64,000 bases of DNA, from contig JAGMES010000007.1 of the NCBI GenBank assembly GCA_023128035.1, positions 1-64,000 on the forward strand, given 5' to 3'. Each line of letters starts with the position of its first letter. The first letter of the stretch is position 1. The notes beneath the pieces are model-generated. The model ran no database searches. It worked only from the letters and a program-made list of their open reading frames with translations, and was not told where the DNA came from. This DNA comes from Halanaerobiales bacterium. GTDB taxonomy: Bacteria > Bacillota_F > Halanaerobiia > DY22613. Of this stretch, positions 54,396-62,764 are shown in pieces. The position numbers and the translations under genes were made by a program.

Positions 54396-55682
54396 ATGAA
54401 AGTAGCTATTTTAACAATGTTTAATGGACTTACTCGCACCTACTCTATAATAAATATAGTAGCAGAACAATTAAAAATGTTACTTAATAATAATGTTCAA
54501 ACAAAAGTCCTTGTAAGCGAAGATTGTCCTGACCATGAACGTCATGGTATTTATTTAGATGAAAGAATTGAGTGGGTTAAAGTAACTAATACACTTAATG
54601 ATCAAAAAATTCATTGGCATGATTATTCCCAACCATTTGGAGAACTACATGAAACCTTCTTTGAAGAAGCAGATGTTATAGCAAAAGACTTGATAACTAA
54701 ACTATCAGATGTAGACTTTTGTATTATGCACGATATTCATTATCAAGGATGGCATCTAGTGCATAATGTGGCTATTAGAAAAGCTCAAAAAGAACTACCC
54801 AATGTAAAATTTCTTGCTTTCACCCATTCCTTGCCTGTGAACCGTCCTCCTGAACCTAAATGGCCTTTTTCAGCTCGATATACTCCAATGCCTAACACAA
54901 TATATGTTTACCCTACCTATTCAGGTATCTCTGCACTTGCTAAACAATATGATGTTCCTGAAGGTAAATGCAGAGTTGTTAATAATAGCTTGAATTTATT
55001 AGAAAATATGAGTGAGGTGACTCAGAAAATTTCTGATCATGTCGATTTATTTTCACCTGATCTGCTCATCGTCTATCCAGGCAGATTAACACCAGGTAAA
55101 CAGTTTGGAAAAGTTGCTGCTTTAGCTGGAGCAATTAAGACAAAAACCGAGGTAAAAGTAAAAGTCATCTTCTGTGATTTTAGCTGTAGTGATATTAAAC
55201 CAGAGTTATATAAAACAATGATAAAAAAAATAGGTTCTAAGCATGGTCTGAAAGAAGAAGATCTTCTTTTTACATCTGATCTAGGTTATCCAACAGGAAT
55301 TCCAAGAAAGACCATTTTAGAACTTTTTACTTTATCAAATTTATTTATCTGTCCTTCTTTTTCTGAATCCTTTGGATTAACTGTTCTTGAAGCAGCTAGT
55401 AGAGGAAATTTTCTTGTTTTAAATGAAGCAGTACCGGCCTTAGAGGAATTAGGAAAAAAATTAAAGGCTTATTTTATGAGATGGGATGCTAGGAATTTTG
55501 GATATAATACCCAAGAAAACTATCAACCTTCCGAAGAAGCATATTATCAACAGCATGGGGAAAAAATCTTAAATCGTTTACGTGAGGATTATGTGGTCTA
55601 TTCGAAAACTCAAGTCAGACAACGTTATAATCCTCAGTGGATTTGGATAAATCAATTAGAACCATTGTTAGAAAAAAGTTAA
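54396..55682 (+). CDS. GT4 glycosyltransferase, divergent to the poly-Thr gene
   Basis: 428 residues. GT-B fold: the N-terminal FNGLTRTYSIINIVAEQLKML, DFCIMHDIHYQGWHLVHNVA, then LLIVYPGRLTPGKQFGKVAAL for the donor domain and SFSESFGLTVLEAASRGNFLV with the E-x7-E motif. Strong ribosome site AAGGAGGAG 6 nt before ATG. It is separated by 161 bp from the divergent poly-Thr gene, a pairing that suggests it adds the first sugar to that tail (inference). No sigma-K-like element is visible on this strand. Confidence 0.85.
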   Translation: MKVAILTMFNGLTRTYSIINIVAEQLKMLLNNNVQTKVLVSEDCPDHERHGIYLDERIEWVKVTNTLNDQKIHWHDYSQPFGELHETFFEEADVIAKDLITKLSDVDFCIMHDIHYQGWHLVHNVAIRKAQKELPNVKFLAFTHSLPVNRPPEPKWPFSARYTPMPNTIYVYPTYSGISALAKQYDVPEGKCRVVNNSLNLLENMSEVTQKISDHVDLFSPDLLIVYPGRLTPGKQFGKVAALAGAIKTKTEVKVKVIFCDFSCSDIKPELYKTMIKKIGSKHGLKEEDLLFTSDLGYPTGIPRKTILELFTLSNLFICPSFSESFGLTVLEAASRGNFLVLNEAVPALEELGKKLKAYFMRWDARNFGYNTQENYQPSEEAYYQQHGEKILNRLREDYVVYSKTQVRQRYNPQWIWINQLEPLLEKS

Positions 55683-55729
55683 AGTCGATGTAAACCTATC
55701 TCAGTTCTTTTCCATTAGCCTATTTTAAA

Positions 55730-55762
55730 AAAATGGCATGCTTTTAACAAGCATGCCATTTT
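55730..55762. terminator. Bidirectional terminator between the GT4 gene and metQ
   Basis: AAAATGGCATGCTT and AAGCATGCCATTTT, a 14-bp perfect stem with a 5-nt loop, placed between two convergent genes. Confidence 0.9.
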
Positions 55763-55775
55763 ATCATTTAATATA

Positions 55776-56579
55776 CTATTTTGTTTTCAAACTTGGCGCA
55801 GGAACTACAGCACCTTCATATTTCTCAAGAATAAAATTCTGTACTTCTTTCGATATCAAAACCTCTGCCAATATTCGTAAGTTTGGATTTGTATCAGACT
55901 TACGAACAGCTATTACATTAACATAAGGAGACTGACTACCTTCAATAATAATAGCGTCTTCTAAAGGTACAAAATCAGCATTTAGCGCATAGTTTGTATT
56001 AATAATTGCCCCAGCCACATCCTCCAGTACACGTGGAAGTTGAGCGGCATCCAATTCTCTAAATTTTAATTTCAGAGGATTTTCCACAATATCTATTGGA
56101 GTTGCCTCTAATCCAGCTTGTTCATCTAATTTGATCAAACCTGCAGCCTGAAGCAACAGTAATGCCCGACCTTCATTAGTAGGATCATTTGGAATTGCCA
56201 CGATGGAACCCTTCTTCAATTCCTCAATTTTGCTAATTTTTTTGGAATACAAACCGAGTGGCTCAATATGTACTCCTGCAATGTAGTCTAAACCAAGATG
56301 ACGATCATTACTGAAAGTATTTAAATACGGAATATGTTGAAAGAAGTTAGCATCCAACTCACCATCAGCTAACGCTAAGTTTGGCTGAACATAATCGTTA
56401 AATTCAATAATCTCTAAAGTAATCCCTTTTTCCAAAAGAATTGGTTTAATAAACTCAAGAATCTCAACATGAGGAACAGGAGTCGCTCCAATTTTAATCA
56501 CATCTTTCGCACTAACTCCACCAACAAACAAACCTAATAACAACAATGCTCCCACCAATAATACATACAACTTCTTCAT
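55776..56579 (-). CDS. metQ: MetQ-type methionine-binding protein, no lipobox
   Basis: 267 residues. Signal peptide residues 1-24 (KKLYVLLVGALLLLGLFVGG then VSA/KD) without the cysteine that MetQ lipoproteins of monoderm Firmicutes carry. The mature part is NlpA/MetQ family: IKIGATPVPHVEILEFIKPI, FNDYVQPNLALADGELDANF and FQHIPYL. It delivers methionine to MetNI. Last gene of metN-metI-metQ under an S-box riboswitch. A related role for D-methionine or methionine sulfoxide is possible. Confidence 0.93.
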   Translation of the reverse strand: MKKLYVLLVGALLLLGLFVGGVSAKDVIKIGATPVPHVEILEFIKPILLEKGITLEIIEFNDYVQPNLALADGELDANFFQHIPYLNTFSNDRHLGLDYIAGVHIEPLGLYSKKISKIEELKKGSIVAIPNDPTNEGRALLLLQAAGLIKLDEQAGLEATPIDIVENPLKLKFRELDAAQLPRVLEDVAGAIINTNYALNADFVPLEDAIIIEGSQSPYVNVIAVRKSDTNPNLRILAEVLISKEVQNFILEKYEGAVVPAPSLKTK

Positions 56580-56619
56580 TCTCCACCACTCCTTTTAAAT
56601 TTTAATTCTTAACTCTTTA

Positions 56620-57291
56620 CTATTTGTGATTAAACCGCTCAGCTAACCGATTCCCAATCCACTGAATTATTTGCACTAAAATAACCAGCAGAATAACAGT
56701 CTCCAGCATAATATCTGCTCTAAACCTCTGATATCCATAACGAATTGCTAAATCTCCCAATCCACCACCACCAATTGCACCAGCCATTGCAGAATAGCCA
56801 ATTAGACTGATAGTAGTAATCGTCACTCCTAAAATTAATGAAGCTAACGCTTCTGGAATAAGTACTTTCAAAATAATCTCCATTCGACTAGCACCCATCG
56901 CTAATGCTGCCTCTACAACACCAGGATCAACTTCCTTCAATCCAGCTTCAACAACTCTTGCCATGAAAGGAATAGAAGCTACAGTCAAAGGTACAATCGC
57001 TGCAGTTGTTCCTATTGAGGTACCAACTAAAGCTCTAGTAAAGGGGATAATCGCAACCATTAAAATGATAAACGGTACCGAGCGTCCAATATTAATCACC
57101 CAACCTAGAATCATATTCAGCCATCTTTTTTCCCATATATGACCTTTTTCTGTCACTACCAGCAATACCCCCAAAGGAATACCAATCAATGTTGCCACTA
57201 AAATAGACATGCCAACCATATAAATTGTCTCCCTTAAACCATCCATCAATAATGGAAAGTGCTTGCTAAGTTTAACAATCATTGCTTCCAT
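56620..57291 (-). CDS. metI: MetI methionine ABC transporter permease
   Basis: 223 residues with five predicted membrane helices. GLRETIYMVGMSILVATLIG is the usual start, GWVINIGRSVPFIILMVAIIPFTR is typical for MetI, and the EAA loop is VDPGVVEAALAMGASRMEII. It overlaps metN by 20 bp in the longest frame. Confidence 0.94.
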   Translation of the reverse strand: MEAMIVKLSKHFPLLMDGLRETIYMVGMSILVATLIGIPLGVLLVVTEKGHIWEKRWLNMILGWVINIGRSVPFIILMVAIIPFTRALVGTSIGTTAAIVPLTVASIPFMARVVEAGLKEVDPGVVEAALAMGASRMEIILKVLIPEALASLILGVTITTISLIGYSAMAGAIGGGGLGDLAIRYGYQRFRADIMLETVILLVILVQIIQWIGNRLAERFNHK

Positions 57292-58291
57292 CTCTTATCA
57301 CCTCCACTTTTAATCCTTTATTAAGAAGATCATCCATCGCTTGATAGATTTGATCTACATTTCCTTCTAATTCAATCAATAATTCTCCAAAAGAATCACC
57401 ATGAATCTGTTCAATATTACCTGCTAAAATGTTTACTTGAAGATGATATTGCTGAATCAACTGAGAGATAATTGGCTCTTTTGCTGATGGACCAATAAAA
57501 GTCAACTTCCATATCCAACCTTCTCCTAAACCACGTAAGATTTCAGGCTCAACCTTCAATTCAACCTGTCCCAAAAGTTCACGTGTAACTGGAGATTTAG
57601 GTGCAGCAAAGATCTCTTTCACCTCTCCCAGTTCTTTAATAACTCCTTCATCCATCACAGCAACTCTATCACAGATCTTTCGAATAACATCCATCTCATG
57701 GGTAATCAAAATTACTGTTAACCCAAGGCGTTGATTGATCTCTTTAATTAATCTTAATATATTTCTCGTAGTAACAGGATCTAAAGCTGAAGTTGCTTCA
57801 TCACATAGTAACACTTTTGGGTCATTTGCAAGAGCTCTAGCAATCCCAACCCGCTGTTTTTGTCCTCCACTTAATTCAGAAGGGTAATGATCTGCACGAT
57901 CAGCCAGACCAACTAATTCAAGTAATTCTTGAACCTTTCTAGCACGATCTTTTTTGGGAACTCCCACTATCTCTAAAGGAAACTCTACATTTCCTGCCAC
58001 TGTCCTCGAAGAAAGAAGATTAAAATGCTGAAAGATCATCCCCATCTTCTGTCTTGCCTTCCTAAGTTTGTTCCTAGAAAGATTAGTCAATTCAGACCCA
58101 TCTACATATATCTGACCTGAAGTTGGAATTTCTAATAAATTCAAACATCGTATCAACGAACTCTTTCCAGCACCACTTGCTCCTATAATCCCGAAAATTT
58201 CCTCTTTCCTAATCTCCAAATCGACACCTTTGATCGCTTCAACTCTTTCACGACCTTCATAAGTTTTATATAAATCTACAACCTGAATCAT
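57272..58291 (-). CDS. metN: MetN methionine ABC transporter ATPase with C-terminal NIL domain
   Basis: About 339 residues from the ATG at 58291 (AAGGAGAGG 5 nt upstream); eight extra residues are possible but less likely. Walker A GASGAGKSSL, signature LSGGQKQRVGIARALANDPKVL and Walker B LLCDEATSALDP are intact. The C-terminal 75 residues (LTFIGPSAKEPIISQLIQQY...) are the NIL ligand-sensing domain that gives transinhibition by methionine. First gene after the S-box. Confidence 0.96.
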   Translation of the reverse strand: MIQVVDLYKTYEGRERVEAIKGVDLEIRKEEIFGIIGASGAGKSSLIRCLNLLEIPTSGQIYVDGSELTNLSRNKLRKARQKMGMIFQHFNLLSSRTVAGNVEFPLEIVGVPKKDRARKVQELLELVGLADRADHYPSELSGGQKQRVGIARALANDPKVLLCDEATSALDPVTTRNILRLIKEINQRLGLTVILITHEMDVIRKICDRVAVMDEGVIKELGEVKEIFAAPKSPVTRELLGQVELKVEPEILRGLGEGWIWKLTFIGPSAKEPIISQLIQQYHLQVNILAGNIEQIHGDSFGELLIELEGNVDQIYQAMDDLLNKGLKVEVIRDGSNDC

Positions 58292-58315
58292 CTTTTCCTC
58301 TCCTTCTTTATCCAA

Positions 58316-58480
58316 ATAAAAAAACTCTCCATAAGGAGAGCGACTTTGCGCTTCCTTATCTCCCCTAAAGTTTATTCAGGTCTGAATAAACTTTAGGTAG
58401 GAATTGGCACCGTGCCTGATAAAAATCAGGCTGGTTGCCGGGCTTCATAGGGCCAGTCCCTCCACCGCTCTGGATAAGTA
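58316..58480 (-). ncRNA. S-box (SAM-I) riboswitch with terminator before metNIQ
   Basis: Minus strand, 5' to 3': CTTATCCAGAGCGGTGGAGG, GACTGGCCCTATGAAGCCCG, GCAACC, GGTGCCAATTCC, all conserved SAM-I core elements. A 16-bp hairpin (58367-58402) follows the core. The terminator stem CTCTCC/GGAGAG with T7 ends at about 58318. High SAM should fold the aptamer and stop transcription before metN. The rest of 58292-58608 (promoter side, 58481-58608) is AT-rich; I see no clear promoter. Confidence 0.96.
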
Positions 58481-58608
58481 CTTCAAACTATATTTACTTT
58501 TAGGGGGTGGTATTCACACTTTAAAAATTTAACGTATTAAAGTTAACTTTTTATTAGCATACCATAAATACTATCAAATTGTCAAGAATATAATAAAATA
58601 TTTTATCC

Positions 58609-59529
58609 TCAAAATTCAAATAACTCTGTACTAAGGTATCTCTCACCAGTATCAGGAGCTAAAACAACCACTCGCTTACCCTCACCTAATTCTTCAGCAA
58701 CCTTTAATGCAGCAAAAACTGCAGCCCCCGAAGAAATCCCAACTAAGAGTCCTTCATTTCTAGCTAATTTTCTGGCTGTGTTAAAAGCATCTTCATTGGA
58801 AACAGAAATAACTTCATCAACAATTTCCATATTTGAATTTTTCGGAATAAACCCAGCACCAATACCTTGAATTTTGTGAGGACCTGGTTCTCCTCCTGAT
58901 AAAACTGCTGAACTAGTTGGTTCAACTGCAATAATCTTCACACCTGGAATCTCTTTTTTAAGAACTTCTCCTACGCCTGTTATTGTTCCCCCCGTGCCAA
59001 CGCCTGCTACAAAAGCATCAATTTTACCATCTGTATCTCGCAAAATCTCTTGAACAGTGGTCTTTCGATGAATATCAGGATTAGCTGGATTTTCAAACTG
59101 TTGTGGTATATAATATCCAGAATTATCATTAACTAATTCTATAGCCTTTTCTATTGCGCCAGGCATTCCGTTTTTACCGGGTGTCAAAATCAACTCAGCA
59201 CCATAGGCGCTTAAAAGTTTCCGACGCTCAATACTCATAGTATCTGGCATAGTCAAAATCACTTTATAACCCAAGACCGTACCAACTAAAGCAAGCCCTA
59301 TACCTGTATTACCACTGGTAGGCTCAACAATTGTCCCGCCTGGTTTAAGTAATCCAGCTTTTTCTGCTTCACGGATCATATTTAGAGCAATCCTTGTCTT
59401 CACACTTCCACCTGGATTAAACTCTTCTAACTTAACAACTATTTCAGCACTACCCGACTTTGCAATTCGATTTAATTTAACAAGGGGCGTATTTCCAATC
59501 AATTCACTTACATTATTAGCAATTCGCAT
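58609..59529 (-). CDS. cysK: Cysteine synthase (O-acetylserine sulfhydrylase)
   Basis: 306 residues. [17 protein letters not shown] start ([16 protein letters not shown]), PLP lysine in [12 protein letters not shown], the asparagine loop [14 protein letters not shown] and the PLP phosphate loop [14 protein letters not shown]. It combines O-acetylserine with sulfide. As sole cys gene of assimilation in the window it is far from cysD/cysNC. It sits directly downstream of a triplicated ribosome-site repeat. Confidence 0.95.
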   Translation of the reverse strand: MRIANNVSELIGNTPLVKLNRIAKSGSAEIVVKLEEFNPGGSVKTRIALNMIREAEKAGLLKPGGTIVEPTSGNTGIGLALVGTVLGYKVILTMPDTMSIERRKLLSAYGAELILTPGKNGMPGAIEKAIELVNDNSGYYIPQQFENPANPDIHRKTTVQEILRDTDGKIDAFVAGVGTGGTITGVGEVLKKEIPGVKIIAVEPTSSAVLSGGEPGPHKIQGIGAGFIPKNSNMEIVDEVISVSNEDAFNTARKLARNEGLLVGISSGAAVFAALKVAEELGEGKRVVVLAPDTGERYLSTELFEF

Positions 59530-59580
59530 TCAAAGTAACCTCCTCAAGTTCATCCTCCTCAAGTTCATCCTCCTCAAGTT
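59530..59580 (-). repeat. Three 15-bp repeats, each carrying a Shine-Dalgarno sequence, before cysK
   Basis: AACTTGAGGAGGATG occurs at 59580-59566 and 59565-59551; the third copy, 59550-59536, ends GGTTA instead of GGATG. The last AGGAGG lies 9 nt before the cysK ATG. The repeat frame also encodes MNLRRMNLRRLL, whose TGA (59532-59530) directly precedes the cysK ATG. Its own ATG touches the AGGAGG, poor spacing for translation, so the peptide may not be made. Confidence 0.85.
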
Positions 59581-59651
59581 TAATTCCTAGTATTCCACTA
59601 TGTTTTTATGTATTTAGTTTATCAAATCTCATTAATTAAGTCAAGAAAAAA

Positions 59652-59673
59652 GAGGTACTAAAAAAAGTACCCC
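59652..59673 (-). terminator. Terminator of the TrpR-like gene
   Basis: Minus strand: GGTACT/AGTACC stem with flanking GGG, loop of T, then TTTTTTCTT. It is about 20 bp after the stop at 59693. Confidence 0.7.
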
Positions 59674-59692
59674 CTACTCCTTACATATGTTA

Positions 59693-59983
59693 TTATTCGA
59701 TTCCTAGCTTTCCTAGAATAATCTGATACCCATTTGCTCCATAATTCAAACATTTTTTTACCCGACTGATTGTGGCTGTGCTGGCCCCTGTCATTTTTGC
59801 AATTTCTTCATAGGTGGCACCTTCTTTTAACATCTTAGCGACTTCCAGACGTTGCGCGATGGACTTAATCTCATTTATCGTACAGATATCTTCCAAAAAC
59901 TTCTGACACTCTTCCTCATTTTCTAAGAGTAAAATTGCCTTAAAAAATTGATCTGTAAACCTGTCCTTAATTCGCTCATCCAT
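59693..59983 (-). CDS. YerC/YecD-type TrpR-family regulator
   Basis: 96 residues. The helical sequence LLENEEECQKFLEDICTINE followed by IKSIAQRLEVAKMLKEGATYEEIAKMTGAS and TATISRVKKCLNYG is the YerC/YecD family: a TrpR-fold dimer with a helix-turn-helix near residues 55-80. The target is unknown. It lies between cysK and argF with its own terminator and a large hairpin in front. Confidence 0.9.
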   Translation of the reverse strand: MDERIKDRFTDQFFKAILLLENEEECQKFLEDICTINEIKSIAQRLEVAKMLKEGATYEEIAKMTGASTATISRVKKCLNYGANGYQIILGKLGIE

Positions 59984-60020
59984 ATGAAAACCTCCTTTGG
60001 CTGCCTAGAAAATATATGCA

Positions 60021-60051
60021 AGGAACGCAAAACATAATGTTTTGCGTTCCT
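60021..60051 (-). terminator. Hairpin between argF and the TrpR-like gene
   Basis: AGGAACGCAAAACAT and ATGTTTTGCGTTCCT, a perfect 15-bp palindrome with a minimal loop. The U tract after it is weak (TTGCATATATTTT). It may terminate argF or be an operator in front of the regulator gene. Confidence 0.6.
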
Positions 60052-60109
60052 AAATCACTCTTTATATTTCGTTATGGAGCAGTCAAATTCCTTCTTGCTT
60101 ATTGTCAAT

Positions 60110-61099
60110 TTAACCAATTGTTGCAACTATTACAGCCTTAATAGTATGCATTCTATTTTCAGCTTCATCAAATACTACTGAATGCTTGCTTCTAAATACT
60201 TCATCTGTAACTTCCATTCCTTCTAATCCGAATCTTTCATAGATATCTTTTCCTACTACTGTATTGAGGTCATGGAAAGCTGGTAGACAATGCATGAAGA
60301 TCACTTCTGGATTTCCTGTCTTCTTAATCATGTCCATATTTACTTGATATGGCTTTAATTGATTAATTCTTTCTTCAAACTTATCCTCTTCACCCATAGA
60401 TACCCAAACATCTGTATAAATAGCGTCTGCATCTTTAACGCCTTCATCAATATTTTCAGTAAACTCGATAATTGCACCTGTTTCCTGAGCAACTTGCTTC
60501 ATTTCCTCAACTAATTCTTCAGCTGGGAATAATTCTTTTGGAGCAACTCCAACAAAGTGCATACCTAGTTTTGCTGCACCAATCATCAATGAATTACCCA
60601 TATTGTTTCTTGCATCACCAACGTAAACAAGCTTAGTTTTGCTAAGAGGCTTATCTACATGTTCCATAATAGTCATAAAGTCAGCAAGAATTTGAGTAGG
60701 ATGATAAAGATCAGTTAAGCCATTCCATACAGGTACTCCAGCATGGGCTGCTAATGTATCTACTGTTTCTTGCTTAAATCCTCTAAATTCAATACCATCA
60801 TAATATCTACCTAATACTTTCGCTGTATCTTCGATAGATTCTTTCTTACCCATCTGGCTGTTGCTTAAGAATGTAACCTGTGCACCTTCATCAAATCCTG
60901 CAACTTCAAACGCACATCTTGTTCTTGTTGAAGATTTTTCGAATAATAATACAATATTTTTACCTTCTAATAAATCTCCCTTTATGCCTGATCTCTTCTT
61001 TTTCTTAAGATCCATTGACAAATTTAAAAGATATTGAATTTCCTGTGGAGTAAACTCCTTCAATGTAATAAAATTTCTTCCCTTTAAATTTACTGGCAT
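60110..61099 (-). CDS. argF: Ornithine carbamoyltransferase
   Basis: 329 residues. The carbamoyl phosphate motif [29 protein letters not shown], and the ornithine motif [10 protein letters not shown] are all present. It makes citrulline from ornithine and carbamoyl phosphate (arginine synthesis) or works backward in the deiminase pathway. It is monocistronic; no arcA or arcC is nearby. The upstream AT-rich segment may hold ArgR sites. Confidence 0.95.
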   Translation of the reverse strand: MPVNLKGRNFITLKEFTPQEIQYLLNLSMDLKKKKRSGIKGDLLEGKNIVLLFEKSSTRTRCAFEVAGFDEGAQVTFLSNSQMGKKESIEDTAKVLGRYYDGIEFRGFKQETVDTLAAHAGVPVWNGLTDLYHPTQILADFMTIMEHVDKPLSKTKLVYVGDARNNMGNSLMIGAAKLGMHFVGVAPKELFPAEELVEEMKQVAQETGAIIEFTENIDEGVKDADAIYTDVWVSMGEEDKFEERINQLKPYQVNMDMIKKTGNPEVIFMHCLPAFHDLNTVVGKDIYERFGLEGMEVTDEVFRSKHSVVFDEAENRMHTIKAVIVATIG

Positions 61100-61152
61100 T
61101 TTTAATGCACTCCTCTCATATTCATATATAAGTTTTTACTTCAAAAACTATT

Positions 61153-61194
61153 TATTCATCTTTTTATAATTATTCGTTAATGCATAAAAAATTC
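61153..61194. promoter_or_regulatory. Possible ARG-box pair upstream of argF
   Basis: TATTCATCTTTTTATAAT (61153-61170) and TGCATAAAAAATTC (61181-61194) resemble the AT-rich ArgR half-site palindrome (TGAAT-A/T-ATTCA). They lie 55-95 bp before the argF start. The match is loose in such AT-rich DNA. Confidence 0.25.
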
Positions 61195-61244
61195 CTTCTT
61201 TTTTATCGAAAAAAGAAATATTTTCTTACATAATTCTAGTTAGC

Positions 61245-61355
61245 TTCAACGACATTTCAGAAGGCGAGTCCCCCTCCTCTATAGGTGGGGTTGGAAACAT
61301 TAGAATAATTTCAAAACTTCATTGGGAGTTCACATCTCCTTCTGAAGTCGTTGAA
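61245..61355 (-). other. Long structured palindrome between argF and the racemase gene
   Basis: TTCAACGAC (61245-61253) with GTCGTTGAA (61347-61355), then TTCAGAAGG (61256-61264) with CCTTCTGAA (61338-61346), enclose an inner hairpin built on CCCC...CTCC / AGGTGGGG. An 18-bp interrupted closing stem around 73 nt is unusual. Possible explanations are a MITE or IS200/IS605-derived relic, an RNA gene, or the terminator of the racemase gene, whose stop is 16 bp away. Confidence 0.6.
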
Positions 61356-61370
61356 CTTAAGAAATAATAA

Positions 61371-62456
61371 CTACGTTATTATTTCGACTTTAACTACAAT
61401 TTTCGCAACATAAGGAGAAGTCATCGTTTTTAAAAGACATTCATAATTCACAGTAAAACTAACGATATCTCCTACAAGATAGGTTTCTTCCGCTTCAGTT
61501 AAATCGAGGATAATATGATCACTGCTTCCCCCAACCACTTCAATTCCTGAATCAAGAGGACGTAAACCATCTGCTGCTACATCCTGTTTCCCAATTCCTA
61601 GGATTGCCCGGATTCGCATACCCTTATCTACAAAAACTGGTGGTTTACCAAAAGCATCTAAGCCAATCTTACCAATCGGTTGAGATGGTTTTTCTTTCAT
61701 CTCAATTATCTCAGCTTGCAGAACAAAAGAATCATGTCTAGTATTTGGGAAAGGTTTATGACTAACAGTATCATTTCCTAACATTATAACCTCTCCAATA
61801 CGTAATTGATTAATTCCTTCTGGCATATGTCCATCTCGCATAATAGGTAATGAAGAACTATTACCACCAGAGATAATCTCCAACTTAATCTGATAGGTCT
61901 CTTCAATAGACTTAGCTAATTCAATCAATCGTCCCATATTCTCCTCAGTTGGTAAAACTCCGCCCCAGCAAGTCAAGTTTACTCCTAATCCTTTAATATG
62001 TAAGTTTTTCATAGTAAGAACTTCTTTGACCACATCATTCAAATCAGAAGGCCAGAGTCCCTCACGCAAATCACCAAGATCAACCATCAAAATTACATCA
62101 TGAATTCGATCTAATCTAACTGCAGCATCATTCAAAGCTTTTAATACAGCTAACTCTGAATTCAAACTACAATTCGCATATCGAACTATAGCTTCCGCTT
62201 CACTGATCATCGGGATCCTCACCAATAAATAGTAAGCATCGATTCCAGCAGCCTGCATCCTCTGAATATTCTCTATACGTGAATCACCCAGAGCTTTGAC
62301 TCCAGATTCTAATAAAGTCTTTGCAACTTCAGGATGACCACATGTTACTTTTGTTACACTCCAAATGTCTACACCAAACTGTTGACCAAGACTTACGATA
62401 TGTTCTGCATTTTCTTTAAGACGATCTAAGTGAATCTCCATTCTCGGAAAATTCAT
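61371..62456 (-). CDS. Alanine/ornithine racemase-family PLP enzyme (Orr-like)
   Basis: 361 residues with an alanine racemase fold type III. The PLP lysine is in IWSVTKVTCGHPEV near residue 36, the phosphate loop in ISGGNSSSLPIM, and RIGEVIMLGND precedes the C-terminal beta domain. It corresponds to the group with ornithine racemase (Orr) and YhfX rather than Alr. Orr starts the oxidative ornithine pathway of clostridia by making D-ornithine. Neighbouring argF makes an ornithine link plausible, but no oraE, oraS or ord is in the window. Confidence 0.8.
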   Translation of the reverse strand: MNFPRMEIHLDRLKENAEHIVSLGQQFGVDIWSVTKVTCGHPEVAKTLLESGVKALGDSRIENIQRMQAAGIDAYYLLVRIPMISEAEAIVRYANCSLNSELAVLKALNDAAVRLDRIHDVILMVDLGDLREGLWPSDLNDVVKEVLTMKNLHIKGLGVNLTCWGGVLPTEENMGRLIELAKSIEETYQIKLEIISGGNSSSLPIMRDGHMPEGINQLRIGEVIMLGNDTVSHKPFPNTRHDSFVLQAEIIEMKEKPSQPIGKIGLDAFGKPPVFVDKGMRIRAILGIGKQDVAADGLRPLDSGIEVVGGSSDHIILDLTEAEETYLVGDIVSFTVNYECLLKTMTSPYVAKIVVKVEIIT

Positions 62457-62764
62457 ATACTATTGTCACTCCTCTCCCATTCTCCAACCTCAATTATTCA
62501 TGTATGTATAAATCCATATTACTACTTCGCCCTGAAGATAGAAAAATCCTTTCAATAATCATAATATTTAGACTTTTTTTCGAAATTAACAAACATCCTA
62601 TATATATACCCTTTCATATATATTACAAATTATCATTTTCATAATAAGGAAATACAATACACATCTCATGACTATAATAATAAGTATCTGAAAAGAAGGA
62701 TTTATGGTGTTCGCATTGTATATATATATTAGTTAAAATTCTACAATATAAGGAGTTGCTTTTT
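62457..62764. other. Intergenic gap without recognised signal
   Basis: The 308 bp between the divergent racemase and dehydrogenase genes are very AT-rich, with alternating TA tracts near 62591-62600 and 62720-62730. I see the dehydrogenase ribosome site (AAGGAG, 62750-62755) but no convincing promoter, terminator or operator. Confidence 0.5.
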
